Shown one piece after another: positions 1 through 8,525 of a stretch of DNA of 64,000 nucleotides (position 1 is the stretch's first letter; each line of letters starts with the position of its first letter). The translations under genes and the position numbers were made by a program. The stretch comes from Alteromonas_E sp965248545 (lineage in GTDB: Bacteria > Pseudomonadota > Gammaproteobacteria > Enterobacterales > Alteromonadaceae). The notes under the pieces were generated by a model. That model ran no database searches. It saw nothing but the letters and a program-made list of their open reading frames with translations, and was not told where the DNA came from. The stretch covers positions 2,418,001 to 2,482,000 of the forward strand of contig OZ252110.1 in the NCBI GenBank assembly GCA_965248545.1. Reading direction: 5' to 3'.

Positions 1-690
1 CGCACGCGCTATACCGTGTTGATTGCCCTAGTGATGCTAGTGATGATCTATATCGGTTACCAGTTGGCGCAGCTCAACTTCGACTATCTTCAGCGTCAAC
101 TCGATATGATGCAAACCACTACGGATAATTTGGCAGCGGAGAATCAGCAGTTGATTACCCAAGCCAATGAGCTGAGAGCGCGCGTAGAAATTGCCGAATT
201 CGCCAATGAAGCATTGGATGAGCGGATCAAGCAGGGGTTAGAGCGGGAGCGGACGCTAACCGAGCAAGTCACGTTTTATCAGAAGGTTGTCGCGCCCGAG
301 TTGTCTGAAGATGGTTTCAGCATCGACGGCGTCCAAGTGGCTAAAACGGCCAGTGAAAACTACTTCCAATTGTCGATGGTGTTGATCCAACAAACACGCG
401 TGAAGTCGACGATCAACGGGGTTTTAAATATTCAAATTCACGGTAGCCAAAACGATAGGCCAACTCAGCTTAGTCTTGCTGACATCGCGATGATAGAAGA
501 TGACGAACTGCGCTATAGCTTCAAGTATTTCCAAACGAAAGAGCTACTCTTTGCTCTCCCAGAAGGGTTCATTCCTGAGCGACTCGTGATCAATACTGAT
601 ATCCGTCAGTATCGCCGGAGTCGAGGTAGTTATTCACGGACGTTGGAGTGGGCTGAAATTCAAAGTTGGGACGAGTCTGAAAGATCGTAG
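1..690 (+). CDS. DUF6776-type inner-membrane coiled-coil protein (5' end outside window)
   Basis: The reading frame is open from base 1, so the true start is probably upstream of the window; 229 residues are visible. A hydrophobic segment (about residues 6-24) is followed by a long Gln/Glu-rich coiled coil (about 25-100) and a beta-rich C-terminal half that ends in a basic YRRSRGSYSRTLEW stretch. This layout matches the uncharacterised DUF6776 family of gammaproteobacteria as I remember it. A single N-terminal anchor suggests a bitopic inner-membrane protein with a periplasmic domain. No function is known to me. A GTG at base 16 could serve as a start, but it would cut into the membrane segment and no ribosome site can be seen ahead of it. 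Confidence 0.6.
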   Translation, partial: RTRYTVLIALVMLVMIYIGYQLAQLNFDYLQRQLDMMQTTTDNLAAENQQLITQANELRARVEIAEFANEALDERIKQGLERERTLTEQVTFYQKVVAPELSEDGFSIDGVQVAKTASENYFQLSMVLIQQTRVKSTINGVLNIQIHGSQNDRPTQLSLADIAMIEDDELRYSFKYFQTKELLFALPEGFIPERLVINTDIRQYRRSRGSYSRTLEWAEIQSWDESERS

Positions 691-766
691 CCTGGCCCTA
701 TCGACCCCCTTCATTTCTTGCAAAACATGATCTAAAACAAACTTCTGTTCTGTCTGACTATGACCT

Positions 767-806
767 GTTGTTTTCTTTTATTAACGTAAAAATAACAAAA
801 AACAAC
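767..806. promoter_or_regulatory. Inverted repeat ahead of the TonB2 operon
   Basis: GTTGTTTT (767-774) and AAAACAAC (799-806) are exact inverted copies separated by AT-rich sequence. They sit in the 127-base gap between the DUF6776 gene and the first TonB2-operon gene and end next to the ribosome site (AAGGTGA, about 806-812). This could be a regulator site or a leader hairpin. I see no convincing Fur box, which would be expected if the operon were iron-controlled. Confidence 0.25.
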
Positions 807-817
807 AAGGTGAAGAC

Positions 818-1585
818 ATGCGATTAATTCAAGTGACGTCTTTGTTCTTGGCACTGAGTTTAAGTGTCGCTCAAGCGCAGGACAAAACGCAGCAGCTGGT
901 GGAAAAAGGTCTTGATAGACTAGCTGATAATCAAGCGGCTCAGCAATCTGTTGACGGCCAGCTAGAGCAAATTGAGGCAATGGAGAAAGCCTATCAGGAT
1001 GAGCTACGTCTGTTGGATGGCTTGAATATGTACAACGCTATGTTGCAACGCCAATTAGACGATCAGCAAATGCAGATCAGCAAGTTCAATACATCAATCA
1101 ATAACGCGACTCAGATTGAACGGCAAATCATGCCCTTACTGGTGCGTATGGTGGACGCGCTAGACACGTTTGTCGCAGTTGATATGCCGTTTTTGATGGA
1201 GGAGCGTACCCAACGCGTGATGGCTCTGCGCGAGCTTTTACACAAAGCTGAGTACACCACGTCGGAGAAGACGCGCCGCGTATTCGAAGCCTATCAAATC
1301 GAGAATGAATACGGCTATACCATAGAGTCCTACAAAGGGCGTGTGTCTCTTGATGGCAATCAATTTGCGGTCGATTTTTTGCGTATTGGGCGAGTGGGCT
1401 TGATGTTTCGCGATCTCGCGGGTGAGCGCGTGGGCTTTTGGGACAACACCAACAAGCAGTGGCAAGCGCTGACTGAAAGTCAGTACAAACGCCATATTCT
1501 AAAAGGTTTAAAAATCGCACGAGAAGAGATTTCTCCTGAGCTGATCACGTTACCTTTGCTTGCAGACATTGAGGTGCGCCAATGA
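818..1585 (+). CDS. DUF3450 periplasmic protein of TonB2 operon
   Basis: A 255-residue protein with a cleavable signal peptide (residues 1-20, ending AQA-QD), then a long coiled coil (about 25-100) and a C-terminal globular part containing GRVGLMFRDL and a Trp-rich WDNTNKQW patch. This is the DUF3450 family, almost always encoded directly before the TtpC/ExbB2/ExbD2/TonB2 genes in marine gammaproteobacteria. It probably sits in the periplasm and works with TtpC in the TonB2 energy-transduction complex, but its exact role is unknown. Its stop overlaps the next start by 4 bases, so the two are translationally coupled. Confidence 0.85.
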   Translation: MRLIQVTSLFLALSLSVAQAQDKTQQLVEKGLDRLADNQAAQQSVDGQLEQIEAMEKAYQDELRLLDGLNMYNAMLQRQLDDQQMQISKFNTSINNATQIERQIMPLLVRMVDALDTFVAVDMPFLMEERTQRVMALRELLHKAEYTTSEKTRRVFEAYQIENEYGYTIESYKGRVSLDGNQFAVDFLRIGRVGLMFRDLAGERVGFWDNTNKQWQALTESQYKRHILKGLKIAREEISPELITLPLLADIEVRQ

Positions 1586-2952
1586 ATCCTTTGATCAAAA
1601 ACATAGTTATTGTCTCGGGTGTTGCTTTTGCAGCTGCGTTTGGCGCGCATGCTCAATCTAATCAAGCCGTGTCGGTTGATGAGCTGCTTGAAAAAGTCAA
1701 ACAAGGACATCGCGCTGACCAACAGATTAATCAGCAACGCCTGCAAACGTTCAGTCAAAACAAGGAGCAGCAAGCGCAACTATTAGAAGACATACGTCAG
1801 CAGCGACGTGACGCTGAAGCACTCAGCTCTCAACGCGAACAAGCTTTTGAAGACAACGAGCAACAGCTGACCTTGTTGCAAGAACGTTTGACCGAACGTT
1901 TGGGCTCATTGAAAGAATTATTTGGTGTTTTGCAATTGGTGGCAAACGATGCGCAGGGCCAATTCGACAATTCACTCGTTCAAATCCACTATCCGGAACG
2001 CACTCAACAGTTGAATGCGTTTTCAGAAAAAATGGGGCAAGTGACGGAATTGCCATCGGTGGAGGAAATTGAGGCCCTGTGGTTTGAATTACAACGGGAA
2101 ATGACGGAATCAGGCAAAATTGTACAGTCACAGCAGTCAGTGTTATTGCAATCTGGACAAGAGATAACAACTGACGTCATTCGGGTGGGTACATTTAACC
2201 TTGTCTCTGATCAAAAGTACTTTCAACGTATTGCTGAAACGGGTCGTTTAGTCGAATATCCTCGCCAACCCTCGTCGCGATATATGCAGGGGGCCGAAAA
2301 CTTAGCGTCTAGTCAAAATCAAGTCGTGCCCTTCACCATTGATCCTATACGCGGTCAGCTCATTGCTTTGATGGGCACAGCGCCGCAGTTAACTGAACGC
2401 GTGCAACAAGGCGGTGTAATTGGCTATGTGATTGTTGTGTTAGGAGCGTTAGTCGTTGCTTTGGCGATTGGTCGCTACGTTTATCTGGTGTTTCTGGACA
2501 GTAAAATCCAACGCCAATTGGGTCAGCTCAATCAGCCTGGTGATAATCCGCTAGGCCGAATCTTACAGGTATTTGAAGCGAATAAATCAGAAAATTTGGA
2601 TCACTTGGAGATTAAGCTGGGCGAAGCGGTGTTACGCGAAGTGCCGCCGATCAACCGGGGATTGTCTTTCCTAAAAATTAGTGCGGCCGTTGCGCCACTA
2701 TTGGGATTACTGGGCACAGTAACGGGCATGATTATTACTTTCCAAGCGATTACTTTGTTCGGAGCGGGGGATCCCAAGTTGATGGCTGGCGGGATTTCTC
2801 AAGCATTGGTGACTACAGTGCTTGGTCTGGTGGTGGCGATTCCAACGCTCTTGTTGCACAACCTAGTGAACAGTAAAGCCAATAAAATTACCCAGATCAT
2901 TGAACAAGAGGCGGTCGCGTTAATCGCGATGCGTTCTGAAAAAGCGGCGTAA
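1582..2952 (+). CDS. ttpC: TtpC-type MotA/TolQ/ExbB proton-channel protein
   Basis: 456 residues: signal peptide (1-24), Gln-rich periplasmic coiled coil (about 30-130), a central periplasmic domain, then three transmembrane segments (about 275-300, 360-390, 405-430) forming a MotA/TolQ/ExbB domain with the LLGLLGTVTGM signature. An ExbB domain behind a large periplasmic extension is typical of TtpC, the extra component that TonB2 systems (described in Vibrio) need for siderophore and haem uptake. It lies between DUF3450 and exbB2, overlapping the former by 4 bases. Confidence 0.88.
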   Translation: MNPLIKNIVIVSGVAFAAAFGAHAQSNQAVSVDELLEKVKQGHRADQQINQQRLQTFSQNKEQQAQLLEDIRQQRRDAEALSSQREQAFEDNEQQLTLLQERLTERLGSLKELFGVLQLVANDAQGQFDNSLVQIHYPERTQQLNAFSEKMGQVTELPSVEEIEALWFELQREMTESGKIVQSQQSVLLQSGQEITTDVIRVGTFNLVSDQKYFQRIAETGRLVEYPRQPSSRYMQGAENLASSQNQVVPFTIDPIRGQLIALMGTAPQLTERVQQGGVIGYVIVVLGALVVALAIGRYVYLVFLDSKIQRQLGQLNQPGDNPLGRILQVFEANKSENLDHLEIKLGEAVLREVPPINRGLSFLKISAAVAPLLGLLGTVTGMIITFQAITLFGAGDPKLMAGGISQALVTTVLGLVVAIPTLLLHNLVNSKANKITQIIEQEAVALIAMRSEKAA

Positions 2953-2956
2953 TCAC

Positions 2957-3508
2957 ATGTTAGTTTTCATCGACAACTTGTTTCCCTGGTTTGGTGACAT
3001 GTTAGAGCTCGGCGGCGATATCTTGTTGCTGATCATTATCATGGCTGCACTCATGTGGGCACTGATTTTAGAGCGACTGGTGTTTATGTTTTGGGTATTA
3101 CCACACCGACAAGCACAGTTGACAGCGTTGTGGCAGCAACAGAATCACGCGCAAAGCTGGTATACCGACCAGCTTCGAAAATTGCTCGTCAGCCGTGTGA
3201 GTCGAGAAATGGGACGCAACCTTGAACTCATTCGCACTATCGTAAAAGTCTGCCCACTACTCGGTTTACTGGGCACGGTGATGGGGATGTTAGAGATATT
3301 CGACGCTCTTGCGGTCACGGGAAACAACAGTGCCCGCACGACAGCCGGTGGTGTTTCAAAGGCGACCGTTTCAACTATGGCTGGCATGGTTGTCGCAATC
3401 TCGGGTTTGATGATCAGTAATTATCTCATCGATAAGGCGGCCAGTCTGAAACTTGCCTTCCAAGAACAGTTGCAAGCGTCACCGAACAAGGAGCCTGCTA
3501 ATGCGTAA
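2957..3508 (+). CDS. exbB: ExbB2 proton-channel subunit
   Basis: 183 residues with three predicted transmembrane helices (about 20-45, 95-118, 133-156) and the MotA/TolQ/ExbB signature CPLLGLLGTVMGM. ExbB pentamers surround an ExbD dimer and pass protons to drive TonB. The short form without a periplasmic coiled coil is typical of TonB2 ExbB2. It starts 4 bases after ttpC and overlaps exbD by 8 bases, which fits tight stoichiometric translation. Confidence 0.92.
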   Translation: MLVFIDNLFPWFGDMLELGGDILLLIIIMAALMWALILERLVFMFWVLPHRQAQLTALWQQQNHAQSWYTDQLRKLLVSRVSREMGRNLELIRTIVKVCPLLGLLGTVMGMLEIFDALAVTGNNSARTTAGGVSKATVSTMAGMVVAISGLMISNYLIDKAASLKLAFQEQLQASPNKEPANA

Positions 3509-3908
3509 GTTTGTGTTTCAACAACCACAAGAACAAGAAGCCAGTGTCGATATCACACCCATGTTAGATGTGGTTTTTATCATGTTGATCTTCTTCATTG
3601 TCACAGCGACATTCGTGAAGTTGGCTGGGATTGAGGTGGATGCACCCAAAGCGTCCACCGCAGTTGTACAGGAAAAAGCCAATATACTGATCGCAATCGA
3701 TGCCAACAACAAAATTTGGATAAATCGCCGCGAGGTCGATTTACGCGCGCTGCGTCCCAACATAGAGCGTCTACACGCGGAAAACCCGAAAGGAATTGTT
3801 GTCATCCAGGCTGACAAAATGTCACGCAATGAGACGTTGGTAAAAGTCATGGATGCGTCGCGCAAAGCGGGCGTTTATGACATCGCTTTGGCCGCTGATA
3901 AGAGTTAA
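3501..3908 (+). CDS. exbD: ExbD2 biopolymer transport protein
   Basis: 135 residues from the ATG at 3501; a longer in-frame extension back to 3453 exists but lies inside exbB and lacks family similarity. A short cytoplasmic N-terminus is followed by one transmembrane helix (about 20-42) with the proton-carrying Asp in the VDITPMLDVVFIMLIFF motif, then a periplasmic ExbD domain. It partners ExbB2 in coupling the proton gradient to TonB2. The start overlaps the exbB stop by 8 bases. Confidence 0.93.
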   Translation: MRKFVFQQPQEQEASVDITPMLDVVFIMLIFFIVTATFVKLAGIEVDAPKASTAVVQEKANILIAIDANNKIWINRREVDLRALRPNIERLHAENPKGIVVIQADKMSRNETLVKVMDASRKAGVYDIALAADKS

Positions 3909-3911
3909 CGC

Positions 3912-4580
3912 ATGAGTAATCCTGATGTCATTCAATCCAGTTTAAACCGCGACCGATTGCTCCCTGTTCGGCTAATTGCTGCGGGTGTTGCCGGGCTCGC
4001 TATTGCCGGTTTTCTGACCCTGTTTATGCATGTCCTCATCGAATTCAGTCAACAAGAACTGATTCAAACACCACGTGCCAACATGTTGGATTTTGTGCGG
4101 GTAAAACGCGAAGAGAGCTCACAGCGCAAAAAACCTCGGCCACAAAGGCCACAGAATCAAGAAGCGCCTCCAGCGCCACCCACACCACAAGCTGCTGAGC
4201 AGAACTTGAGTGATACCGCTTTGCAAGTGTCAATGCCAACAGCGAGTGCCGATGTATCTGTAGATATTGGCAGTGGCATTGGAACAGGTGACGGGGAATA
4301 TTTACCCATTGTAAAAGTGGCGCCGGCGTATCCCATCAAGGCAGCGGCAATGAGTATCGAAGGTGAGTGCGTCGTAGAGTTTACGGTGACCACAACGGGT
4401 GCCACTAAAGATGTCACGATTGTACCAGATAGATGCCCTAAAGTATTTGCGCGAGCCTCAGTAGCCGCTGCTAAAAAATTTAAATACAAACCCCGAGTGG
4501 TCGATGGCGAGGCAATTGAAGTGCCCAACGTGCGGAATAAATTTGATTACTTCCTTGATAAACGGGAGGGACAACAATGA
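3912..4580 (+). CDS. tonB: TonB2 energy transducer
   Basis: 222 residues: N-terminal membrane anchor (about 16-42), a Pro/Lys-rich periplasmic linker (about 68-95), and a C-terminal TonB domain (about 130-215) with the VKVAPAYPIKAAAMSIEG and FKYKP-type motifs. TonB contacts the TonB box of outer-membrane receptors and transmits ExbBD energy for siderophore, haem or vitamin B12 uptake. The short linker is typical of TonB2. Its stop overlaps the downstream TPR gene start by 4 bases. Confidence 0.92.
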   Translation: MSNPDVIQSSLNRDRLLPVRLIAAGVAGLAIAGFLTLFMHVLIEFSQQELIQTPRANMLDFVRVKREESSQRKKPRPQRPQNQEAPPAPPTPQAAEQNLSDTALQVSMPTASADVSVDIGSGIGTGDGEYLPIVKVAPAYPIKAAAMSIEGECVVEFTVTTTGATKDVTIVPDRCPKVFARASVAAAKKFKYKPRVVDGEAIEVPNVRNKFDYFLDKREGQQ

Positions 4581-5827
4581 AATGGTGCTTGAGCATTTTG
4601 ATCAGTCTGACATTGCTTTTCGCTCCCGGTGTGGTTGAGGCGAAAAAGAAAAAGTCTTATGCGCTAAGTATTAAGATATTTCGCCAAATGGAAGAGGCAC
4701 AGCGCTATGCCGAGGAAGAGGCTTATGCTGAAGCGTTAGCGGTTTTAAACGGTCTACTTGAGCGCAAAACAACGTCCTATGAAAAAGCGCAAATCCACAA
4801 CTTAATTGGCTCCGTTCATTATCGCAACGGTGACTCGAATGCGGCGCTGGAATCGTTTTCTAAGGTGTTGGACTCGGCAGGGAAAATGCCAGTGCGATTA
4901 CATCAGCAAACGTTAAAAACGTTGGCGCAATTGCACATGGCCAATGATGACTTCGAAACAGCCAAAAACTATTGTGAACAAGTGGTAGCCATAGCAGAAG
5001 AACCGAATCAGCAAGACTATGCGTTGTTGGCACAAGCCTACTATAAGCTTGAACTGTGGTCTAAGGCTTTGGACGCTGCAAAGCAGGGGCGTGAAATAGC
5101 GGCGCAACAGCAAAAGGACCCTGATGAGAACATCCTACTTCTGATCAATGCATCCTACTTTGAACTCAATGCATTGTCGCAAATGCCAGCGGTACTTGAG
5201 GAGTTGATTCGACTGTATCCGAAGAAAAGCTATTTGCTGTACTTGGCTTCCATTTATGGTCAGTTAGACCGTTTGGATAAACAGACGGTGCTGATGGAGT
5301 CGTTGTATGAAGATGGAAAACTGACTGACAATAGTCAAGTTCGCAATCTTGCCAGTTTGTATATGTCAGAGAAGGCACCCTACAAAGGGGCGGTTGTGTT
5401 AGAAAAAGCACTCGCTGATGGCACCATAGAGGCAACTGAAAAAGACTATGAACTATTGGCGCAAGCCTGGCGTTTGGCGGCAGAGCGAGAAAAGGCTATA
5501 TCTGCATTGGGAGTAGCGGCTGAGCTAAGCGACGACGGTGAAAACTATCTGCGCAAAGCCTATTTGCATTTCGATATGGCGCAGTGGATAGAGGCTCGAC
5601 AGGCGTTGATGGCCAGCTTGGACAAAGGGTTGGAACAACGTCAAACAGGCGAGGCATGGCTGTTGTTGGGTATGACACGCTTTCAACTGCAACAATACAA
5701 CCGCGCCATCGAAGCGTGCGAAAAAGCGACTCAGTTCGAAAAATCCCGCCGTCATGCGGAGCAGTGGATCGCCTACATCGCGCGGGAAAAAGAGAAGCGA
5801 GACAGTATGATGTCGACGAGCAGTTAA
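4577..5827 (+). CDS. TPR-repeat periplasmic protein of TonB2 operon
   Basis: 416 residues with a signal peptide (about 1-22), then tandem tetratricopeptide-like helical hairpins throughout (for example around residues 45-120, 150-190, 300-395). This TPR protein is a regular last gene of TtpC-type TonB2 operons; the Vibrio counterpart is TtpB-like/PSPTO-type, and I am not sure of the name. It probably acts as a periplasmic scaffold for the TonB2 complex. Expression is coupled to tonB by an ATGA-type 4-base overlap. It converges with the TetR gene, with only 22 bases between their stops. Confidence 0.8.
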   Translation: MKWCLSILISLTLLFAPGVVEAKKKKSYALSIKIFRQMEEAQRYAEEEAYAEALAVLNGLLERKTTSYEKAQIHNLIGSVHYRNGDSNAALESFSKVLDSAGKMPVRLHQQTLKTLAQLHMANDDFETAKNYCEQVVAIAEEPNQQDYALLAQAYYKLELWSKALDAAKQGREIAAQQQKDPDENILLLINASYFELNALSQMPAVLEELIRLYPKKSYLLYLASIYGQLDRLDKQTVLMESLYEDGKLTDNSQVRNLASLYMSEKAPYKGAVVLEKALADGTIEATEKDYELLAQAWRLAAEREKAISALGVAAELSDDGENYLRKAYLHFDMAQWIEARQALMASLDKGLEQRQTGEAWLLLGMTRFQLQQYNRAIEACEKATQFEKSRRHAEQWIAYIAREKEKRDSMMSTSS

Positions 5828-5849
5828 CACATCGCCCGTCAGTCTTGGT

Positions 5850-6401
5850 CTATTTGCGAATACTCGCTTCTGCCACCTTCAAAGCGCGCTCAGCGGCCTG
5901 TTTGTCACGCGCCACGTACGCTGCCACAATCGCTCCTTCTTTCAAGATGCAAAGACATTCAAGCAAGTCTTCATCGGCTTCCACCATGTGTTTTGCGATG
6001 ATCTGCCGGATCCGTTCTTTGTGCTCCTTGCAATACTCTGATATCGCACTGTCTGGTTCGCTAAATTCTGCCGACGTATTGATGAAAAAACATCCTCTAA
6101 ATTGATCGAGACGCTCCACCTCATTGTTAAACCAATGGGATAAGCCCTCAAACATTCTAACCGCTAATTCATGGTTTGATGTTGAACCCGCGATCAGGCC
6201 TTCAAACCAGTCTGTAAACTTATGGTCCCGGTATTCAAGGGCTGCCAGAACCAACGATTCCTTGCTGGAAAAATGATGGTACAGGGTCTTTTTCGCGATC
6301 CCTGAAACCTTGAGAACTTCATTTATACCAACGGCTTGGACGCCATTTGCATAAAACAATTTGAGCGCTGTTTCGAGTAGTTGCTGTCGCTTATCGATCA
6401 T
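5850..6401 (-). CDS. TetR/AcrR-family repressor, NemR-like
   Basis: 183 residues. The N-terminal helix-turn-helix (about 5-52) carries the TetR signature around GINEVLKVSGIAKKTLYHHFSS. The all-helical C-terminal domain is the probable ligand/dimer domain and contains Cys residues (CFF, EYCKE and ECLC) that could sense electrophiles. It is divergent from the HPP gene, with two 18-bp palindromes between them whose GTAGAC...GTCTAC arms resemble the NemR box. It therefore probably represses itself and the downstream HPP/redoxin/bufferin genes. The ligand is unknown. Confidence 0.88.
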   Translation of the reverse strand: MIDKRQQLLETALKLFYANGVQAVGINEVLKVSGIAKKTLYHHFSSKESLVLAALEYRDHKFTDWFEGLIAGSTSNHELAVRMFEGLSHWFNNEVERLDQFRGCFFINTSAEFSEPDSAISEYCKEHKERIRQIIAKHMVEADEDLLECLCILKEGAIVAAYVARDKQAAERALKVAEASIRK

Positions 6402-6428
6402 TTTTTCACCTTTTTTTCAAAATATATA

Positions 6429-6458
6429 TTGACATGAGTAGACAGTATTGTCTACCAT
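6429..6458 (+). promoter_or_regulatory. Putative promoter of the HPP gene, overlapped by operator 1
   Basis: TTGACA (6429-6434) is a perfect -35 hexamer. With 18-bp spacing a weak -10, TACCAT (6453-6458), follows. Operator 1 fills the spacer, so a bound TetR dimer would block RNA polymerase. The -10 assignment is tentative. Confidence 0.45.
6438..6455. promoter_or_regulatory. TetR operator 1
   Basis: GTAGACAGTATTGTCTAC is an inverted repeat with 7-base perfect arms. It lies between the divergent TetR and HPP genes and shares the outer GTAGAC/GTCTAC arms with a second copy 31 bases downstream. The pattern resembles the TAGAC-N-GTCTA box I recall for E. coli NemR. Confidence 0.75.
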
Positions 6459-6468
6459 TTGCTGCAAG

Positions 6469-6486
6469 GTAGACAGGTCGGTCTAC
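6469..6486. promoter_or_regulatory. TetR operator 2
   Basis: GTAGACAGGTCGGTCTAC is the second 18-bp palindrome, with 6-base arms identical to operator 1. Centre-to-centre spacing is 31 bases, about three helical turns, so two dimers would bind the same DNA face. It ends 22 bases before the preferred HPP start codon, inside the presumed 5' untranslated region. Confidence 0.75.
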
Positions 6487-6508
6487 TTTGTTTGAGGTTA
6501 AATATTTC

Positions 6509-6973
6509 ATGCAGCAATTTTTCACAGTCGCAAAAGCCGGCATCGGAGCAGTAGTCGGAATCGCAGTCTTGGCTTATGGCCATGCGGTTTTTACCGACTG
6601 GTATTTGTTAATCGCACCATTCGGGGCAAGTGCTGTGTTGCTATTTGGCGTCCCTGATAGTCCCTTAGCACAGCCACTTAACGTGATTGGTGGTCATGTA
6701 TTAACCGCCACTATCGGTTTGTTGTTCGCCAGTTTTGTCGGGGTCTGCCCTTGGAGCTTGGCACTCGCGACAGGTACCGCAGTCAGCGTGATGATGTTAA
6801 CCAGCACGTTACATCCGCCAGCCGGTGCCAACCCTATTTTGGTGATGTTGAGTCGACCAGATTGGGATTTCGTTTTTGACCCGGTGTTGGTTGGCGCTGT
6901 TTTAATCGTCGCCGTAGCAAAAGTTTATCGCAAGCTGAGCCGCAGTGCGCCAGCCATCAATAAATCCGAATGA
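6509..6973 (+). CDS. HPP-family inner-membrane protein
   Basis: 154 residues from the ATG at 6509, preceded by GAGG (6494-6497); a TTG at 6488 is possible but lies within 2 bases of operator 2 and has no ribosome site. About four hydrophobic helices are seen, with the signature STLHPPAGANP (HPP at about residues 102-104). HPP proteins are integral membrane proteins; some plant and cyanobacterial members move nitrite, but most are uncharacterised. It is the first gene after the tandem operators and lies 11 bases before the redoxin gene, so it probably belongs to the TetR regulon and may share the redoxin/bufferin transcript. Confidence 0.85.
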   Translation: MQQFFTVAKAGIGAVVGIAVLAYGHAVFTDWYLLIAPFGASAVLLFGVPDSPLAQPLNVIGGHVLTATIGLLFASFVGVCPWSLALATGTAVSVMMLTSTLHPPAGANPILVMLSRPDWDFVFDPVLVGAVLIVAVAKVYRKLSRSAPAINKSE

Positions 6974-6984
6974 GGAGTGCACAC

Positions 6985-7554
6985 ATGAACGCGCCTGACA
7001 TCAACACGAAAAAATTAGCACTAAGTCTGGTATTGCTGATTCTACTGAGCCTGGTGCAAGGCTTGGTCTCAGCACAACAACTAGAGTTGCCTAAGAACAT
7101 GCCAGATTGGCAGCTAGAAAGCCAAGAAGGTGACTTGGTTAGCTATCAAGAATTCAAAGGAAAAGCCCTAATCCTACATTTTTGGTCAACGCATTGTCCG
7201 TATTGTAAACGTCTACAGCCACGACTGGACGAGCTTGCAAAAACGCACGCAACGCAGGGGCTAAAAGTGTTAGCCGTAAGCTTGGACGAACCATTAGGCG
7301 CGAAGCCTCAAGATGAACTGCGCGAACGTGGTTTGGCCCTTAAAACCGTCGTAAATGGTGAGTCACTGGGATTTGAAAAATTCAAGATCTTTGGCACACC
7401 GACCACTGTTTTTGTTGCTCCAGATGGCCGGATTCTGGGCTCTACTATGCAGTCTGATCCCAACGATTCGCAATGGCTGGCGGTGGCTAATTATTTATCT
7501 AGTCTCACATCTACCGCTTCGAAGGACGCGAATGACAGCAATGCTTCGGACTGA
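6985..7554 (+). CDS. TlpA/ResA-like thiol-disulfide redoxin, exported
   Basis: 189 residues from the ATG at 6985, preceded by GAGGAG; a start at 6970 would overlap the HPP stop. An N-terminal signal or anchor helix (about 9-30) is followed by an AhpC/TSA-Redoxin thioredoxin fold with active site C71-P-Y-C74 and a cis-proline loop (GTPTTVF). It acts in the periplasm, probably reducing or oxidising cysteines. Because a bufferin peptide with four cysteines is encoded just downstream, its substrate may be that peptide or a copper-binding partner; this is inferred from neighbourhood only. Confidence 0.88.
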   Translation: MNAPDINTKKLALSLVLLILLSLVQGLVSAQQLELPKNMPDWQLESQEGDLVSYQEFKGKALILHFWSTHCPYCKRLQPRLDELAKTHATQGLKVLAVSLDEPLGAKPQDELRERGLALKTVVNGESLGFEKFKIFGTPTTVFVAPDGRILGSTMQSDPNDSQWLAVANYLSSLTSTASKDANDSNASD

Positions 7555-7670
7555 ATGGAACAACGATTTGAATACCCAGAGCTCTTTGTAGTTCTGATTT
7601 GAAAAACGAGTTGCAGGCACTGAGCAGTACTGCAATGCAAACTTAAACGCAAACACAACTGGAGTTAATT

Positions 7671-8150
7671 ATGAAACTTTCCAATATTGCTAAATCGATT
7701 GCTTTTGCAGCGGCTGTTGCTAGCAGTTCATTTACCTTCGCGGCTGACGTAGGCATGAATGCGGACGCAAACGACGTCGCGATCCAAGGTTACGACACGG
7801 TGGCTTATTTCACTGCAGCTAAGCCCGTGAAGGGCTCTAAAGACTATACCGCGACTTATCGCGGTGCCATTTACCATTTCGCCTCTGCTGAAAATCGCGA
7901 TCTATTCCGCAGTGCTCCTGAGCGCTATGCGCCACAATTTGGAGGCTACTGTGCAATGGGCGTAGCACTTGAGAAGAAGCTCGATACAGACCCAATGGCA
8001 TACAAGATTGTTGATGGCAAGTTGTACTTAAACCTCAACGCCGCCGTGCAGAAAAAATGGTTATCTGATGTACCTGGTTACATCGATACAGCTGAAGGTA
8101 ACTGGGTGGACATCAAGCGCAAAAGTGCTGAAGAACTGAACGCCGAATAA
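7671..8150 (+). CDS. Periplasmic YHS-domain protein
   Basis: 159 residues with a clear signal peptide (about 1-24, FAA-DV), then a YHS-type domain with GYDTVAYF, a Tyr-Arg-Gly strand and the terminal GGYCAMG motif. YHS domains of this kind bind heavy metals or haem-like ligands, and homologues often sit in copper and bufferin loci. The single conserved Cys of GGYCAMG is the likely metal ligand. The gene has its own 116-base upstream gap and a GGAG ribosome site, so a separate promoter is possible. It is followed by the thioredoxin gene after 27 bases. Confidence 0.88.
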   Translation: MKLSNIAKSIAFAAAVASSSFTFAADVGMNADANDVAIQGYDTVAYFTAAKPVKGSKDYTATYRGAIYHFASAENRDLFRSAPERYAPQFGGYCAMGVALEKKLDTDPMAYKIVDGKLYLNLNAAVQKKWLSDVPGYIDTAEGNWVDIKRKSAEELNAE

Positions 8151-8177
8151 TCGGTGTTGTAAACAAGGAGCAAGTGT

Positions 8178-8501
8178 ATGAAAGAAGTGACTAGTCATCA
8201 TGATTTCGAACAGGAAGTCGACCAAGGCCAGTGGTTGTTGGTTTATTTCACCGCTAGCTGGTGTGGGCCTTGCTCCACTTTTTCCCCGGTGATGAACAGG
8301 GCATCAGGTGCCTTCGATAGCATTTTGAACTCAATCAAAGTCGATATCGAAAACGTACCCGAAGCAGCGGGGTCATTGCACATCCGTTCCGTTCCATCAC
8401 TGGTTTTGTTTAAACAAGGAAAACCTGTGGAAGGTATTGTTGGCGCACAATCATTTGAACAGGTCAGCAACTGGCTAATGCGCCATTTATTAGTTTTTTA
8501 A
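8178..8501 (+). CDS. Thioredoxin-family protein, cytoplasmic
   Basis: 107 residues, the usual length of a free thioredoxin, with the canonical active site W28-C-G-P-C32 and a cis-Pro (SVPSLVLF). There is no signal peptide, so it acts in the cytoplasm. It lies between the YHS protein and the bufferin peptide gene, which suggests that it keeps the bufferin precursor cysteines reduced before the DUF692 enzyme modifies them; this is inference from gene order. Confidence 0.9.
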   Translation: MKEVTSHHDFEQEVDQGQWLLVYFTASWCGPCSTFSPVMNRASGAFDSILNSIKVDIENVPEAAGSLHIRSVPSLVLFKQGKPVEGIVGAQSFEQVSNWLMRHLLVF

Positions 8502-8525
8502 TCCTAGCTTTGAGGAGTTTTCAAT

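Noticed and set aside
1128..1779. Long minus-strand open frames inside the TonB2 operon
   Set aside because: Antisense shadows of well-supported plus-strand genes; Cys/Arg-rich translations with no domain or ribosome site.
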